Assembly (NCBI GenBank): GCA_965219925.1
Contig: OZ244795.1
Coordinates: 620,001-684,000 of the forward strand
DNA from: Bin87 sp965219925
GTDB lineage: Bacteria; Chloroflexota; Dehalococcoidia; Lucifugimonadales; UBA3495
DNA length: 64,000 bases
Direction: 5' to 3'
Of this stretch, positions 27,516-36,459 are shown in pieces. Numbering within the stretch: the first letter of the stretch is position 1; the number at the start of each line of letters is the position of its first letter. The translations under genes and the position numbers were made by a program. The notes beneath the pieces were generated by a model. That model did no database searches. It was not told where the DNA came from and worked only from the letters and a program-made list of their open reading frames with translations.

Positions 27516-27809
27516 ATCGTCGACCTCCGTGAAGCTGTCGTCAGGAAACTGGGCCGCTCTCAATGGCGACCAGGCTGCTGTTCGTTCAGTCGCAGAATTT
27601 GGAGTTAGTTTATCTGCTCCCTGGGGCGGCCGTAAATCTGGGGAACGCCCGAACCCCGCAGGAAGGCGTAGCTATCGATCTGAGACTGGCGGCGCCGATA
27701 CCCCTTCCTTGGTCCAGATATGGTTTTTGGCCCCCATCGGGATGCCGTGCATCGGCCGGTGTTAGGCGCCGGCCAGGATTTCCCGTTCGGCGTGCCGGAA
27801 GACTTCGGT

Positions 27810-28898
27810 TTACCTGCCTCCATACAGCCGATTGAAATTGCCGAGTCGATCCGGGTCCAACTCCTTCCCCTGCAATGCCGGATGGTCGGGGCCGTAGCGG
27901 TGGGCCCGGAACACGCCGTTGGCCATGCCGAACTGGGACGGAACAACGAAGGGGCTGATGAATTCCCACACTATCTCGTTTCCGGGCGTTACCTCGAACA
28001 ACCTGCCCGTAAGACCTTCGGTTATCAGAGTGTTGCCGTTGGGCAAGCGTTGCGCCCCGCCGGTGAAGTGGGTGAAGAAGGAAACCATCGGCAGGCCCTG
28101 GTACTGCCACACGATCTCGCTGGCGGATGGGTCCACCTCGATCACCCGGGAGTAGCTCAATCCCCGACGGTGGGCGCCGTTATCCAACAGCAGCACGTGG
28201 CCGTTGTCCAGGTAGGTGGGATGATGTTGATGGGATATGTGGCCCGGCCCCCACTTCCAGGTAATTTCGCTCGTTGACCGGTCCACCAACGCCACGGTAT
28301 CGAGGATGCGGAAGCTGATCAGGAAGGTACTGCCGTCGGGCGACGATGTAAGGTCGTTCGCGCCTCCCCAGGCATCGCGCCTTTCCAGGGGGCAAATCAC
28401 GTCCGTTTCCGGGTCCAGGTGGTCGGCAGACCGCCATACGTTCACTTCGACTCCAGCGGACGTAACCTCCACCACCTGGTCGCCGAGCATCTGCTCCGGG
28501 TCGTTGGCCGTGTTGAAGCCGCCTCGAACCCTTCTGGTCAGTTCCGCGGGTATCCTGTCGCGTTGCAACAGGAACAGGTTGTTGCCGTTGGGAAGCCGGT
28601 TGTGGCGCCGCAGGCTGGGATTGTAATACTCCCAGACTAACCTGCTGTCCCAATCCAGTTCCCGGATGTGGTCGGCGCCCGGAGGGTTGGACCCCTGATC
28701 TCGAAAAAGCAGGTTGCCATTGTCTAACAGGAAGCCGTAGGCGATGCCGCCGGGATAGTGCCAGCGGTGGACGAAGTTGCCTTCCATATCTATCAGGTAA
28801 GCGTCGTCCCCGCCGTTGGGTGAGAAGAGAGTGTATCCCCGGTACGCGCCGGCGGCGTGGTAACGGATCAATCCGGTGGGACGGTAGGACGTAGTCAT
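27810..28898 (-). CDS. Arylsulfotransferase (ASST)-like beta-propeller protein
   Basis: 362 residues from the ATG at 28898 (AGGAGG eight bases upstream). It begins RPTGLIRYHAAGAYRGYTLF and has repeated blades of the ASST type: YLIDMEGNFVHRWHYPGG, VVEVTSAGVEVNVWRS, ANDLTSSPDGSTFLISFR, GHISHQHHPTYLDNGHVLLL and LFEVTPGNEIVWEF. In bacterial ASSTs a histidine carries the sulfuryl group between phenolic compounds; the HISHQHHP segment could hold it, but this is not proven. No signal peptide. The last 190 bases recur at 6187-6380. Between it and glcG lies a possible 23-codon amidase scrap (HGIPMGAKNHIWTKEG). Confidence 0.85.
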   Translation of the reverse strand: MTTSYRPTGLIRYHAAGAYRGYTLFSPNGGDDAYLIDMEGNFVHRWHYPGGIAYGFLLDNGNLLFRDQGSNPPGADHIRELDWDSRLVWEYYNPSLRRHNRLPNGNNLFLLQRDRIPAELTRRVRGGFNTANDPEQMLGDQVVEVTSAGVEVNVWRSADHLDPETDVICPLERRDAWGGANDLTSSPDGSTFLISFRILDTVALVDRSTSEITWKWGPGHISHQHHPTYLDNGHVLLLDNGAHRRGLSYSRVIEVDPSASEIVWQYQGLPMVSFFTHFTGGAQRLPNGNTLITEGLTGRLFEVTPGNEIVWEFISPFVVPSQFGMANGVFRAHRYGPDHPALQGKELDPDRLGNFNRLYGGR

Positions 28899-29144
28899 GC
28901 GGTGCTCCTCCTGGTTGCCTGAACTATAGCCAACGCCACAACGAAGGGCGGACGGGTATCGGAACGGGCGGCTGGGTCGTCGCTGCACCCACCAGTGATA
29001 ATTTGGCATCAACCCCGGAGCGTCGGGCCTGTCTACTCTGCCGGTTGCACCAGCGCCATCGAGAAGATACTGGATGCGAGACCGGTGGTAAACTTGACCC
29101 GACCTCGCGCCCTGTTACCGGCCGGGGGCCAGGAGCCGACTCGA

Positions 29145-30068
29145 ATGCGCATCGCGGTACCCGATCTGGTTTCCAACTCCTACTTTCCCGCGGTTGCCGC
29201 CATAGAGCTGGGGTTTTTCAAGGCCCAGGGAATGGATGTGGAGTTGGAGATGATCTTTCCGGTGGGCGGGGTCATGGAAGCGTTGCGGGACGGCGGGGTC
29301 GACTTCGTGACCGGTCCCGCCCACGCCACCCCCTCGGCCTTCCCCGGCTGGGAAGGAGCGAAGTTGCTGGCCGCGGTGTCCCAGCATACCTTCTGGTTGC
29401 TGGTGTTGCGTTCAGACCAGGGGGTCCGACCCGGGAACGCTGCGGCAGTCAAGGGCTTGCGTACCGGAGCGGCACCCGGTCCCGACGCCGCGCTGCGCCG
29501 ATTGCTGGCGGAAGCGGGTGTGGACCCCATGCGGGACGGTGCGACGCTGGCGCCGGTACTCGGCGGCGTGGACGCCGGCGTATCCTTCGGCGTCCACGCT
29601 GCCCGAGCCCTGGAGGAGGGGATAATCGACGGGTTCTGGGCCAACGCGATGGGAGCCGAAGTGGCGGTACGAAACGGGATAGGTAGCGTGGCGCTCGACC
29701 TGCGGCGAGGGCTGGGGCGGCCGGCAGCGAGGGACTTCACCTTTGCGGCGTTGGTCACCACCGACCGGCTGGTTAAAGACGCTCCAGACGCAGCGGAGGG
29801 AGCGGTGAGCGCGATCGTGGAGGCGCATCGGGCGCTGCGGGCCGATCCGTCTCTGGCAGCCGGGGTGGGCGAGCGGCTGTTCCCACCCGATGAAGTCGCA
29901 TTGATCGAGGACCAGGTCCGACGGGACGCCCCCTACTACGTCGCGGAAATTTCTCCGAACTCTGTGGCCAACCTCAACGAGTTCTCCCGAAATGTCGGCC
30001 TGCTCTCCGGGGACATAGCCTATGAGCAGGTGGTAGCTACCCGGTTCGCCCATCTTTGGTCTGAATAG
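29145..30068 (+). CDS. NMT1/SsuA-like substrate-binding protein
   Basis: 307 residues from the ATG at 29145, with AGGAG nine bases upstream. The fold is that of periplasmic-binding proteins of the NMT1/THI5/SsuA class: YFPAVAAIELGFFKAQGMDV, GGVMEALRDGGVDFVTGPAH, VLRSDQGVRPGN, GFWANAMGAEVAV. Typical members deliver sulfonates, pyrimidine precursors or nitrate to an ABC transporter, but no permease or ATPase is adjacent and no signal peptide is seen from this start, so it may be a soluble binding protein or THI5-like. The LLM gene follows after 12 bases, so the two are probably one operon. Confidence 0.85.
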   Translation: MRIAVPDLVSNSYFPAVAAIELGFFKAQGMDVELEMIFPVGGVMEALRDGGVDFVTGPAHATPSAFPGWEGAKLLAAVSQHTFWLLVLRSDQGVRPGNAAAVKGLRTGAAPGPDAALRRLLAEAGVDPMRDGATLAPVLGGVDAGVSFGVHAARALEEGIIDGFWANAMGAEVAVRNGIGSVALDLRRGLGRPAARDFTFAALVTTDRLVKDAPDAAEGAVSAIVEAHRALRADPSLAAGVGERLFPPDEVALIEDQVRRDAPYYVAEISPNSVANLNEFSRNVGLLSGDIAYEQVVATRFAHLWSE

Positions 30069-30080
30069 CAGGTGTGCTCA

Positions 30081-31073
30081 ATGAAAGTGGATATCAGGGT
30101 TCCCGTCGGCCTGCCGGTCCAAAAGACCGCCGATTTCATCGCTGGATGTGAGGCCGCAGGATTTACCGGGGTTGGCGTCCATGACCACCAACACAGCGGG
30201 CGGGACGTTTTTTTGACCCTGGCCCTGGCCGCCGAGCGGACCTCCCGGCTAACCCTGTATCCCGCGACCTCGAACCCGGTTACCCGGCATTCGATGGTTC
30301 TGGCCTCGCTGGCCCACTCGCTGGAGGAGATCGCCCCGGAGCGGGTACGCCTGACCGTGGCTCCCGGCTACCTCGCCGTCGGGAATATTGGCCGGCGCCG
30401 CGCCACGGTGGAATCCATGCGCCGGGCCGTCACCACCATTCGCCGCCTGCTACGAGGCGAGTTGGTGGAATTCAACGGAGTCGAAACCCGGCTACGTAAT
30501 TTTAGCGACCGGCCGACACCGGTATTCATGACCGCCGCCGGTCCACGGATGGTGGAGTTGGCCGGTGAAGTTGCCGATGGCGCCCTATTGCTTGTCGGCC
30601 TTCATCCCAAAGCGGTGGACGCGGCCCGCCGCAGACTGGAAATCGGAGCGGCGCGGTCCGGACGCAGCCTCGACGGTTTCCAAACGATCTTCATCACCCC
30701 GACGACGGTGTCGGATGATGGCTCGGCCGCCCGTCGCTTTCCCCAACAGTGGTTTCGGCCCGACCAACCGTACCTGAAATACCCCAGCGATTCCAACCTC
30801 GTCTGGCTGCGAGAGGCCGGCATCGGCCTGACCGACGATTTTGTCCCCGAGAGCATCGGCGACGCTCAGGCAGCCGAAATATGCGATGCCTTCGGTCTAT
30901 TCGGCACACCTGAGGAGTGCTTGGCCAGACTGAAGCGGGCCAGGGACGAATCGGGTATCAGCCATGTCTTCATCTTTCCCACCCACACCCAGGAGGGCGG
31001 TTACGACATGCCGTGGGCGGAGGTGGACGCCTTCCGAGAGACAATAATCCCGGGTCTGGGTGCCTTTTCGTAG
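30081..31073 (+). CDS. LLM-class F420/FMN-dependent oxidoreductase
   Basis: 330 residues. MKVDIRVPVGLPVQKTADF, AAGFTGVGVHDHQHSGRDVF, LTLYPATSNPVTRHS, ERVRLTVAPGYLAVGNIGR and PVFMTAAGPRMVELAGEVAD match the 5,10-methylene-H4MPT reductase/F420-type branch of the luciferase-like family. The ATG at 30081 is favoured over the in-frame GTG at 30072, which itself overlaps the AGGTG ribosome site. It is translated right after the substrate-binding protein, suggesting import and oxidation of the same small molecule; the compound is unknown. Confidence 0.9.
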   Translation: MKVDIRVPVGLPVQKTADFIAGCEAAGFTGVGVHDHQHSGRDVFLTLALAAERTSRLTLYPATSNPVTRHSMVLASLAHSLEEIAPERVRLTVAPGYLAVGNIGRRRATVESMRRAVTTIRRLLRGELVEFNGVETRLRNFSDRPTPVFMTAAGPRMVELAGEVADGALLLVGLHPKAVDAARRRLEIGAARSGRSLDGFQTIFITPTTVSDDGSAARRFPQQWFRPDQPYLKYPSDSNLVWLREAGIGLTDDFVPESIGDAQAAEICDAFGLFGTPEECLARLKRARDESGISHVFIFPTHTQEGGYDMPWAEVDAFRETIIPGLGAFS

Positions 31074-32046
31074 CGGCTCTCCAAGGCTTTTTGGTTGGCG
31101 GCCGTTTTGGAGAAACAACAGCAACAATTGCCCGTGCATCTTTGCAGGGAGAGTCTCGGACCGATCCCGGGACGACGGTAGCGAGGCCAACAGGACTGGT
31201 TTGCTCCCAAAACTGGACCAGTGGAAATCCGAGTTTTGTGGGATGAACTGGAGCGACTGACCGAGAGAATCGTCCGGGAAGTACTCTCGGCGCTCCCCCG
31301 GTGCAGGCCGTCGTTGGCCTGCACCGGAATTTGGGCAGGTTGTTGGTGGGGGCCTGCCGCGATATGGGGCATCAACGAGCAGGATTCTCACCGCCGGTGG
31401 CAGGTGTTTTCTGAGAGGTTTCGAGCGTGGTTGACCCGTTCTCCGGCGTCGGAATTGCTAGATGGGGGACCGCAGAGCGTTTGCCTCGCATGGAACCGCC
31501 GCCGACAACTGATGGTCAATATAGTCCTACGACCGAGGTCGTGCCATCGGTCAGCGGCGGGCTACTGGCGCGCGGTGGTGTCATTGCACGCGCAAGATCC
31601 ACGTCGTCGCTTAGTGTGAATCTTCATTCGCGTGGCGACAAGCTGTAGCGAGTGATCTACATTCTGTGGCCCGTCACGGAATGCTTCCATCGGGTTCATC
31701 GGCCAAGGGTGGTAAGTCCCTGTAGACCCGACGCGTGCCCTCAGCGCATCCCAGCCTCTCCGGTTCGTCGGAAATTATTGGTAGATCGTGATCACCGTCG
31801 GGCTAGCGTTCCCGAGGTGAACCAAACACGCGGTCTAAAACCACCACGCCAGGAAACACGGGGCTCCCTGGCGTTATTGCCGTTGACCTTGACTCCGACA
31901 GGTTCAGTCCAGGGCGCATGGGTTAATGCAATCTCTTCTGCAACCAGAGTTCTGACGGCGCGCGCCGACATAGCAGCCTTGCCCTACTGGCGCCGGCTTA
32001 TCGGTAAATCAAACGGGCGCGCCGGCATTACCATCGCGACAACCTG
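31074..32046. other. Gene-free stretch with a strong hairpin
   Basis: I see no supportable gene. A perfect 12-bp inverted repeat, CCGGTGCAGGCC / GGCCTGCACCGG with a 6-base loop, lies at 31298-31327; it has no following T-run. Frames on both strands are low-complexity or shadow-like. The missing N-terminal half of the recombinase at 32.0 kb is not found here. Confidence 0.5.
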
Positions 32047-33066
32047 GTGCGGCGATGGCTCTGGGAGAAGGCGCAGGCCGTGGTGGAGATGTTCCAGAGG
32101 TACGCCAACGGTGTGGAGTTGATGAGCACGCTGGCAGGGTGGTTGAACGAGCAGGGGTTCCACACCAAGAGCAAGAAACCCCAGGTGATCATGGGGGAAA
32201 CGGTGGAAGGCGAGGGCCGGCACCAGGGGCTGATCAGCGTGGAGCTGTTCGAGGCTGTGCGGGAGCGGATGGCAAAGAACCGGTCCCGGCGTTCGGTGTC
32301 CAGCAACATGAAGAGTGAGCATCCGCATCTGCTGACCAAACTGTTGCGGTGCCACGAGTGTGGGACTGAGCTGTGGTCCCAGACCCAGAGTTCAGAGGGG
32401 AAGACCTACTACAAGAGCCCGGACCGGGGCCTGAGTGTGATCTGTTGCCACCAGGGGAGGTCGTTTGTGGGATGGCGGTTTGAGGAGCAGGTGGAGCGGC
32501 TGTTCGATGGGTTCCGGCTGCGTGAGGATTGGATCGACTGGATCATCGAACACCACGTGAAAGGGCAGGACCACGCCGCCGCCGTACAAAAACGACACTC
32601 CATACAAACCCAGGTCGAGAAGGCCCGGCATCTCTATTTGGCTGGCGAAATCGACTGGAGAAGCTTCACGGTCGCGAAGAACCTAGCCGAAGCCGAGTTG
32701 GTCGGCACGCACATCCCGGAAATCGATGACGCGACCCGGGCCGGGGCACATTTGGAAAAGTTAGCCTCGGAGTGGCGACCGTCGTCCGTAAGTCGTCGGA
32801 ACCGACTGCTACGCACGGCGCTCGAAGCTATCTACATGGATTTGGACCAGCGTGCGGTCGTTGGCCTTTTGCCCAAACCGGATTACTGCACGTCGATGCT
32901 GGCGATGGCGGACCGCCGTGATGTTGCTATACGACCGGCCGTGACCGGCAGTTTAACTAGGAATGGTGGGCCTAACGGGACGATAGGACGTACCTGTCCG
33001 GTCAGGTCGATTTCTCGAGAGATCTTCCCTGAGTTCTGGCTGTCATCGGGAAGCGGAATCTTGTAG
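32047..33066 (+). pseudogene. Large serine recombinase without its catalytic domain
   Basis: The frame holds the recombinase domain (VVEMFQRYANGVELMSTLAG, LNEQGFHTKSKKP), the zinc-ribbon-type CHECGTELWSQ and CCHQ residues, and a coiled-coil then LLRTALEAIYMDLDQRAVVG, the C-terminal half of large serine recombinases. The N-terminal resolvase domain with the nucleophilic Ser is absent and nothing upstream supplies it. The final 40 residues (from about 32940) overlap the opposite recombinase gene and are probably read-through past a lost natural stop. It may bind att DNA but cannot cut it. Confidence 0.75.
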
Positions 33067-34550
33067 TCGATTATGGCTTTGTCGTGGTCGAATCTGACCT
33101 GCTTGACGAACTTTCGGATGAGAGTTTTGAGTTGTGCGGGCTCGCATTCCGTGAGGCATAGTTTTAGTTCGGCAGCGAAACGCAATGCCGCGTCTGGGTC
33201 TTGTAAGATGCGGAGTTCGTGTCCGACCGCTGCGGTGGCCTGCATTTTCGTGTCGGCAAGCTGTTGCTTTTTCTCGTCAAGGTCGTCGATGCGCTTCTCC
33301 CATACTTCCAACTTGAGTTTGCCGGTTTCGTACGCGTCGGTAAGCCGGTTGAAGCGTTGTTCCAGATCGTCGAGCTGTTTGTCGATGGTGTCGATGAGGT
33401 CGATGCGAAAGCCGGATTGGTCTCGGACCTCTGCTTCGATGTGAGCTATGAATTCCATCACGTTCGTTGGGGTAAGGATGTCATCTACGATGGCATCCAA
33501 GACCATTGGCTCGAATGTCTCGACGTTGCGACGAGGGCAGTCGCAGTACTTGACGCCTTGGTCGTGTCTGGTTTGGCAGACCCAATATACGTAGGCGTTG
33601 CCTTTGGAAGGGCGCGGGACCATGTTTGCTCCGCAGAGGTTGCATTTGGCCAGATTAGAAAGCAGATATTTGCTGCCAGCCTGTCTTGGATGGATGACGT
33701 TTGGAGACCTGGCGTCGAGAGTTCTCTGGACGTCCTCGAATGGTCCGTCAAGGATTATTGCGGGGTGCATATGGTCGAACCGGAGTTGAACGCGTCCGGG
33801 TTGCGGTTCGACGGGGTACATGATCGTTCCGTTGTAGATGCGGTGACGCAGTATCCGATATACGCTTGATTTTGCCCATTTCCCGCCGTTGGGTGCTGGT
33901 ATGCCTTGCGCGTTCAAGTCTTTGTGGATTTCCTGGCTCGCTAGCCCGCGTTGGTAGATGTTGAAGATCATGCGGATTATTACAGCTTGTTCTTGGTTGA
34001 TAGCGAGCTTGTAACGGGTCTTGCCGCCGGCTTGGACGGGTTTTTTCTCGTATCCGAATGGTGCTTTACGATATGGGTAAAATCCACTTTTGATTAGGTT
34101 TGCGATGCCAAAGCGTATGTTGCGGCCAAGGCTGGCCGAGTAGAAGGAGTCAAAGGCTTCGAAGATCCCTTCCATCAATTGGCCTTCGGGACTGCCGTCG
34201 TTGGGTTGTTCGATCGAGATAACGCGTATGCCGAGCTTCTTGAGGAGGCCCTTGTAAATCACGCTGTCCTCTTGATTTCGGGCAAACCGGGAAAAGTTGG
34301 TTACGACGATGGCGTCGAAAGGTTTTGGATTCTTTCGAGAGTCCGCAATCATTTGAAGGAATCCTGGGCGATCGTCGACTGTTCCGGTTCGTGCCTCGTC
34401 CGTGTATATGCAGGACAAACGTGCATTGGGCTGGTTCGCGAAGTCGAAGATACGGGTCGATTGGGTTTGGATCGAATTGGCCACGTCTTGGGCATCGCTG
34501 GAGACCCTGGCGTAACCCACTAAACGAGTCGGTATCTCAAATGTGGTCAT
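32883..34550 (-). CDS. Large serine recombinase (site-specific integrase/resolvase family)
   Basis: 555 residues from the ATG at 34550 (GAGGGA upstream). The resolvase domain reads RLVGYARVSSDAQDVANSI, with Ser17 as the expected nucleophile, then YTDEARTGTVDDRPGFLQM and DAIVVTNFSRFARNQED. The recombinase domain has KSGFYPYRKAPFGYEKKP, and the zinc ribbon CNLCGANMV ... CPRR is followed by a long coiled-coil (LDDLEQRFNRLTDAYETGKL). It should integrate or excise a mobile segment by double-strand exchange. It is translationally coupled to the zinc-ribbon gene at 34547-34831 (ATGA overlap). Its 3' end overlaps the opposite recombinase relic for 184 bases. It is the best integrase candidate for the island discussed in the findings. 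Confidence 0.92.
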   Translation of the reverse strand: MTTFEIPTRLVGYARVSSDAQDVANSIQTQSTRIFDFANQPNARLSCIYTDEARTGTVDDRPGFLQMIADSRKNPKPFDAIVVTNFSRFARNQEDSVIYKGLLKKLGIRVISIEQPNDGSPEGQLMEGIFEAFDSFYSASLGRNIRFGIANLIKSGFYPYRKAPFGYEKKPVQAGGKTRYKLAINQEQAVIIRMIFNIYQRGLASQEIHKDLNAQGIPAPNGGKWAKSSVYRILRHRIYNGTIMYPVEPQPGRVQLRFDHMHPAIILDGPFEDVQRTLDARSPNVIHPRQAGSKYLLSNLAKCNLCGANMVPRPSKGNAYVYWVCQTRHDQGVKYCDCPRRNVETFEPMVLDAIVDDILTPTNVMEFIAHIEAEVRDQSGFRIDLIDTIDKQLDDLEQRFNRLTDAYETGKLKLEVWEKRIDDLDEKKQQLADTKMQATAAVGHELRILQDPDAALRFAAELKLCLTECEPAQLKTLIRKFVKQVRFDHDKAIIDYKIPLPDDSQNSGKISREIDLTGQVRPIVPLGPPFLVKLPVTAGRIATSRRSAIASIDVQ

Positions 34551-34831
34551 GCGGTATCCCTCGCTTTGTTTCTGGTCCGGCTTGGGCCGGGGTGGGAGAG
34601 TCTTCCTGTCGGTGATGGTGCAGTGGGCAGCGGGGTGTCGGTGTGGCCTTTGTGGGCGGCTCGTCTGTCGGGGGCGAGGTCCTTTTGCCGGGGTTTGTTC
34701 CAGTAAGGGCTTTTGCACTTGGGGCAAACTTGGGGCTGATGTTGTGGTAGGTCGTCGGCGCCTTTGTTACGCGGCAACCAACGGTGCAAACATCGCTCGC
34801 ACTGGAATGCGGGTGTCAAAATAATTGCCAT
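34547..34831 (-). CDS. Small zinc-ribbon protein upstream of the recombinase
   Basis: 94 residues. FQCERCLHRWLPRN and QVCPKCKSPYWNKPR make a two-C-x2-C zinc ribbon, followed by a Pro/Arg-rich tail. GGAG lies ten bases before the ATG. The stop overlaps the recombinase ATG (ATGA), and a good promoter lies 43 bases upstream, so this is the leader gene of a two-gene operon. It could be a recombination directionality or regulatory factor; that is inference from coupling. Confidence 0.75.
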   Translation of the reverse strand: MAIILTPAFQCERCLHRWLPRNKGADDLPQHQPQVCPKCKSPYWNKPRQKDLAPDRRAAHKGHTDTPLPTAPSPTGRLSHPGPSRTRNKARDTA

Positions 34832-34873
34832 GGGGGGTTCTCCTCTGCGGTAGGTTCCCCCGCTGTCGTTTGT

Positions 34874-34902
34874 ATATTACCACAAGGTATAGTACGATTC
34901 AA
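34874..34902 (-). promoter_or_regulatory. Sigma-70-type promoter for zinc ribbon + recombinase
   Basis: On the minus strand TTGAAT (34902-34897), exactly 17 bases, then TAATAT (34879-34874). The spacer and -10 contain a partial inverted repeat, CTATACCTTGTGGTAATATA, a possible operator. Confidence 0.6.
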
Positions 34903-35089
34903 GCAGATGGGGAGCGCCGTCTAGCGTTTGTTCATGGTAGATATCTTCTATAGAAAACTGATCCCTTTTGGTGAGGAAATGACATTTAGCGGTTGCGCAA
35001 ACATCTACCTATAGACTATATTTAAGACTGCTGGAACCATGGAGGCGCGTGGCTTGCGTTTGTGCCTTCCTTTGGTGCCTTCAGGAAAC

Positions 35090-35127
35090 AAAAAAAGAGG
35101 TCGCTGGACTATCACTCCAACGACCTC
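35090..35127 (-). terminator. Rho-independent terminator, minus strand
   Basis: GAGGTCGTTGGA / TCCAGCGACCTC (12-bp arms with one mismatch) followed on the minus strand by seven Ts. No minus-strand gene I can support ends right before it; it may shield the recombinase operon from read-through. Confidence 0.65.
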
Positions 35128-35270
35128 GGTTAGCACGATCCGGACCGTTACGCCTGGTGTGCTCATTATTATTGTATTCGTGGGAGTGGGAGCTAAGCAA
35201 GTCGGGTCTCATCGGACACAGGTGCATTGTATGGCGGGCACACCACGCGGTTCCGAAGGGGGAACCGAGA

Positions 35271-35480
35271 ATGCCAAAGAAATACGTCGAACGGCAGCTG
35301 CGGCTGATGCCGCTGGGAGAGATAGAAAACGCATACGATTTGCCCGTTGAGGGGGACTTTGAACCCATAGGCGACGACCCGTGGCACGAGATCATGCACG
35401 AAGTTACGCGCATTTTTGTGCGTTATCGCCTCGAGGCGTCGGACAGTGCTTGTTCAAAGGCAACTGTTGGGAACGGGTGA
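35271..35480 (+). CDS. Small hypothetical protein
   Basis: 69 residues from the ATG at 35271 with AGGGGG eight bases upstream. The sequence is mixed charged and amphipathic (RLMPLGEIENAYDLP, DDPWHEIMHEVTRIFVRYRL) with no known motif. It precedes the resolvase-like gene by 72 bases on the same strand, so the two may be one operon. Function unknown. Confidence 0.5.
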   Translation: MPKKYVERQLRLMPLGEIENAYDLPVEGDFEPIGDDPWHEIMHEVTRIFVRYRLEASDSACSKATVGNG

Positions 35481-35552
35481 CTGTGTGGGGCGGTTCCATT
35501 TTATTGTAGTGAACGCCCATGCGTTCTGATATTGAAAACAGGAGGATCTTTC

Positions 35553-36035
35553 ATGGTCAACAGAAACGACGAAGAACGGGATCCACAGCTGCGGCGAGCG
35601 GTAATCTACACCCGTGTGGCGCGCGCAGACCAAGACTCGGAGAAGGTGATGGCCGCCGCAATTGCCGCTATCCAAAAGTACGCTGAGCAGAACAACATCG
35701 CGATCGCCGGCTCGCACTCTGACGAGGGCGAAAGCGGCAACGACCCGGATAGACCGGGACTGGCGGGTTTGCTGGCTTCGGCCAGTAAGCCCGACCCGGG
35801 TTTCGATACGGTGCTGATCAGTAAATGGGATCGACTGGCCCGGAACCTGGTACTGTGCGCGGCGATTGTCAAGGCGTTGGAAGCCTCTGGCATCCGTGTC
35901 GTCGCGACTATCGGCAACGATTTGGACAGATCCGGACTGGAGGATCTGTTGGCTTTGGCCCGCAAATCCGACCCGGGTTTAGACACTGTGCTGGTCTATT
36001 TACACGATCTGCTGGCCCGGGACCGGGTGCTGTAA
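35553..36035 (+). CDS. Resolvase-like protein lacking the catalytic serine, with internal duplication
   Basis: 160 residues from the ATG at 35553 (AGGAGG seven bases upstream). The start RRAVIYTRVARADQDSEK is the resolvase N-terminus, but the nucleophilic Ser of the RVS motif is Ala (residue 23). The segment at residues 63-101 (NDPDRPGLAGLLASASKPDP...) is repeated at residues 122-160 with 24 of 39 identical positions; the second copy replaces the rest of the resolvase fold and ends the protein. The first copy keeps KWDRLARN, the usual Arg-containing active-site helix; the second has lost it (LHDLLARD). It cannot be a recombinase. It could be a decoy or regulator, or simply decaying. Confidence 0.75.
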   Translation: MVNRNDEERDPQLRRAVIYTRVARADQDSEKVMAAAIAAIQKYAEQNNIAIAGSHSDEGESGNDPDRPGLAGLLASASKPDPGFDTVLISKWDRLARNLVLCAAIVKALEASGIRVVATIGNDLDRSGLEDLLALARKSDPGLDTVLVYLHDLLARDRVL

Positions 36036-36076
36036 AGCGTCAAAGCATAAAGGCGTTGGCTGCCGTTCGTACTGTC

Positions 36077-36103
36077 GGGCGTCACGTTTCGGACGTGGCG
36101 CCC
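36077..36103. terminator. Terminator-like hairpin between convergent genes
   Basis: GGGCGTCACGT / TTCGG / ACGTGGCGCCC (11-bp arms with one G-T pair), followed on the plus strand by GTTTCGTTT. It lies 42 bases after the resolvase-like gene and overlaps the end of the opposing hypothetical gene, so it could serve both. Confidence 0.6.
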
Positions 36104-36435
36104 GTTTCGTTTGGCTCATGCTGGCCTTCGACCGAGTACCAGTGGATTGCCATGGCTAGGAGTCGTTCGCAGCCCTCAACGGACGGATCGGTTCTGTATC
36201 GTTGGCCGGCGTCAATCAGTTGAGCAGTGGCAGGCTTTGCGGTCTCGGGTTTGTCAGTGCTTCTTGGTTTACGCGGCTCGGTGAGGTGTGAAGCCGCTAT
36301 GAGTAATTCCTTAATAGCCAGCCGATACTCCCTTTGCTGGTATCGCGGATATTGTTCAATCATCAAAGACTGTTCTGCGTACCGGCGTGCGGCACGAATG
36401 AAGTTGCAAAGTCCCTCGTTCATAGTTGTTGGCAT
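36082..36435 (-). CDS. Hypothetical helical protein
   Basis: 117 residues, not recognised. Mostly amphipathic helix: NFIRAARRYAEQSLMIEQY, REYRLAIKELLIAASHL and, after a Lys/Pro/Thr linker, CERLLAMAIHWYSVEGQ. The pattern suggests a small helical-repeat or dimerisation protein. It lies 24 bases downstream of the membrane-protein gene on the same strand, likely the same transcript. No SD of note precedes the ATG. Confidence 0.55.
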   Translation of the reverse strand: MPTTMNEGLCNFIRAARRYAEQSLMIEQYPRYQQREYRLAIKELLIAASHLTEPRKPRSTDKPETAKPATAQLIDAGQRYRTDPSVEGCERLLAMAIHWYSVEGQHEPNETGATSET

Positions 36436-36459
36436 GATTACCGCCTGAACTGGTGTTGG

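Noticed and set aside
31001..31391. Long minus-strand frames behind the second LLM gene
   Set aside because: They overlap the LLM 3' end antisense and lack motifs or ribosome sites.
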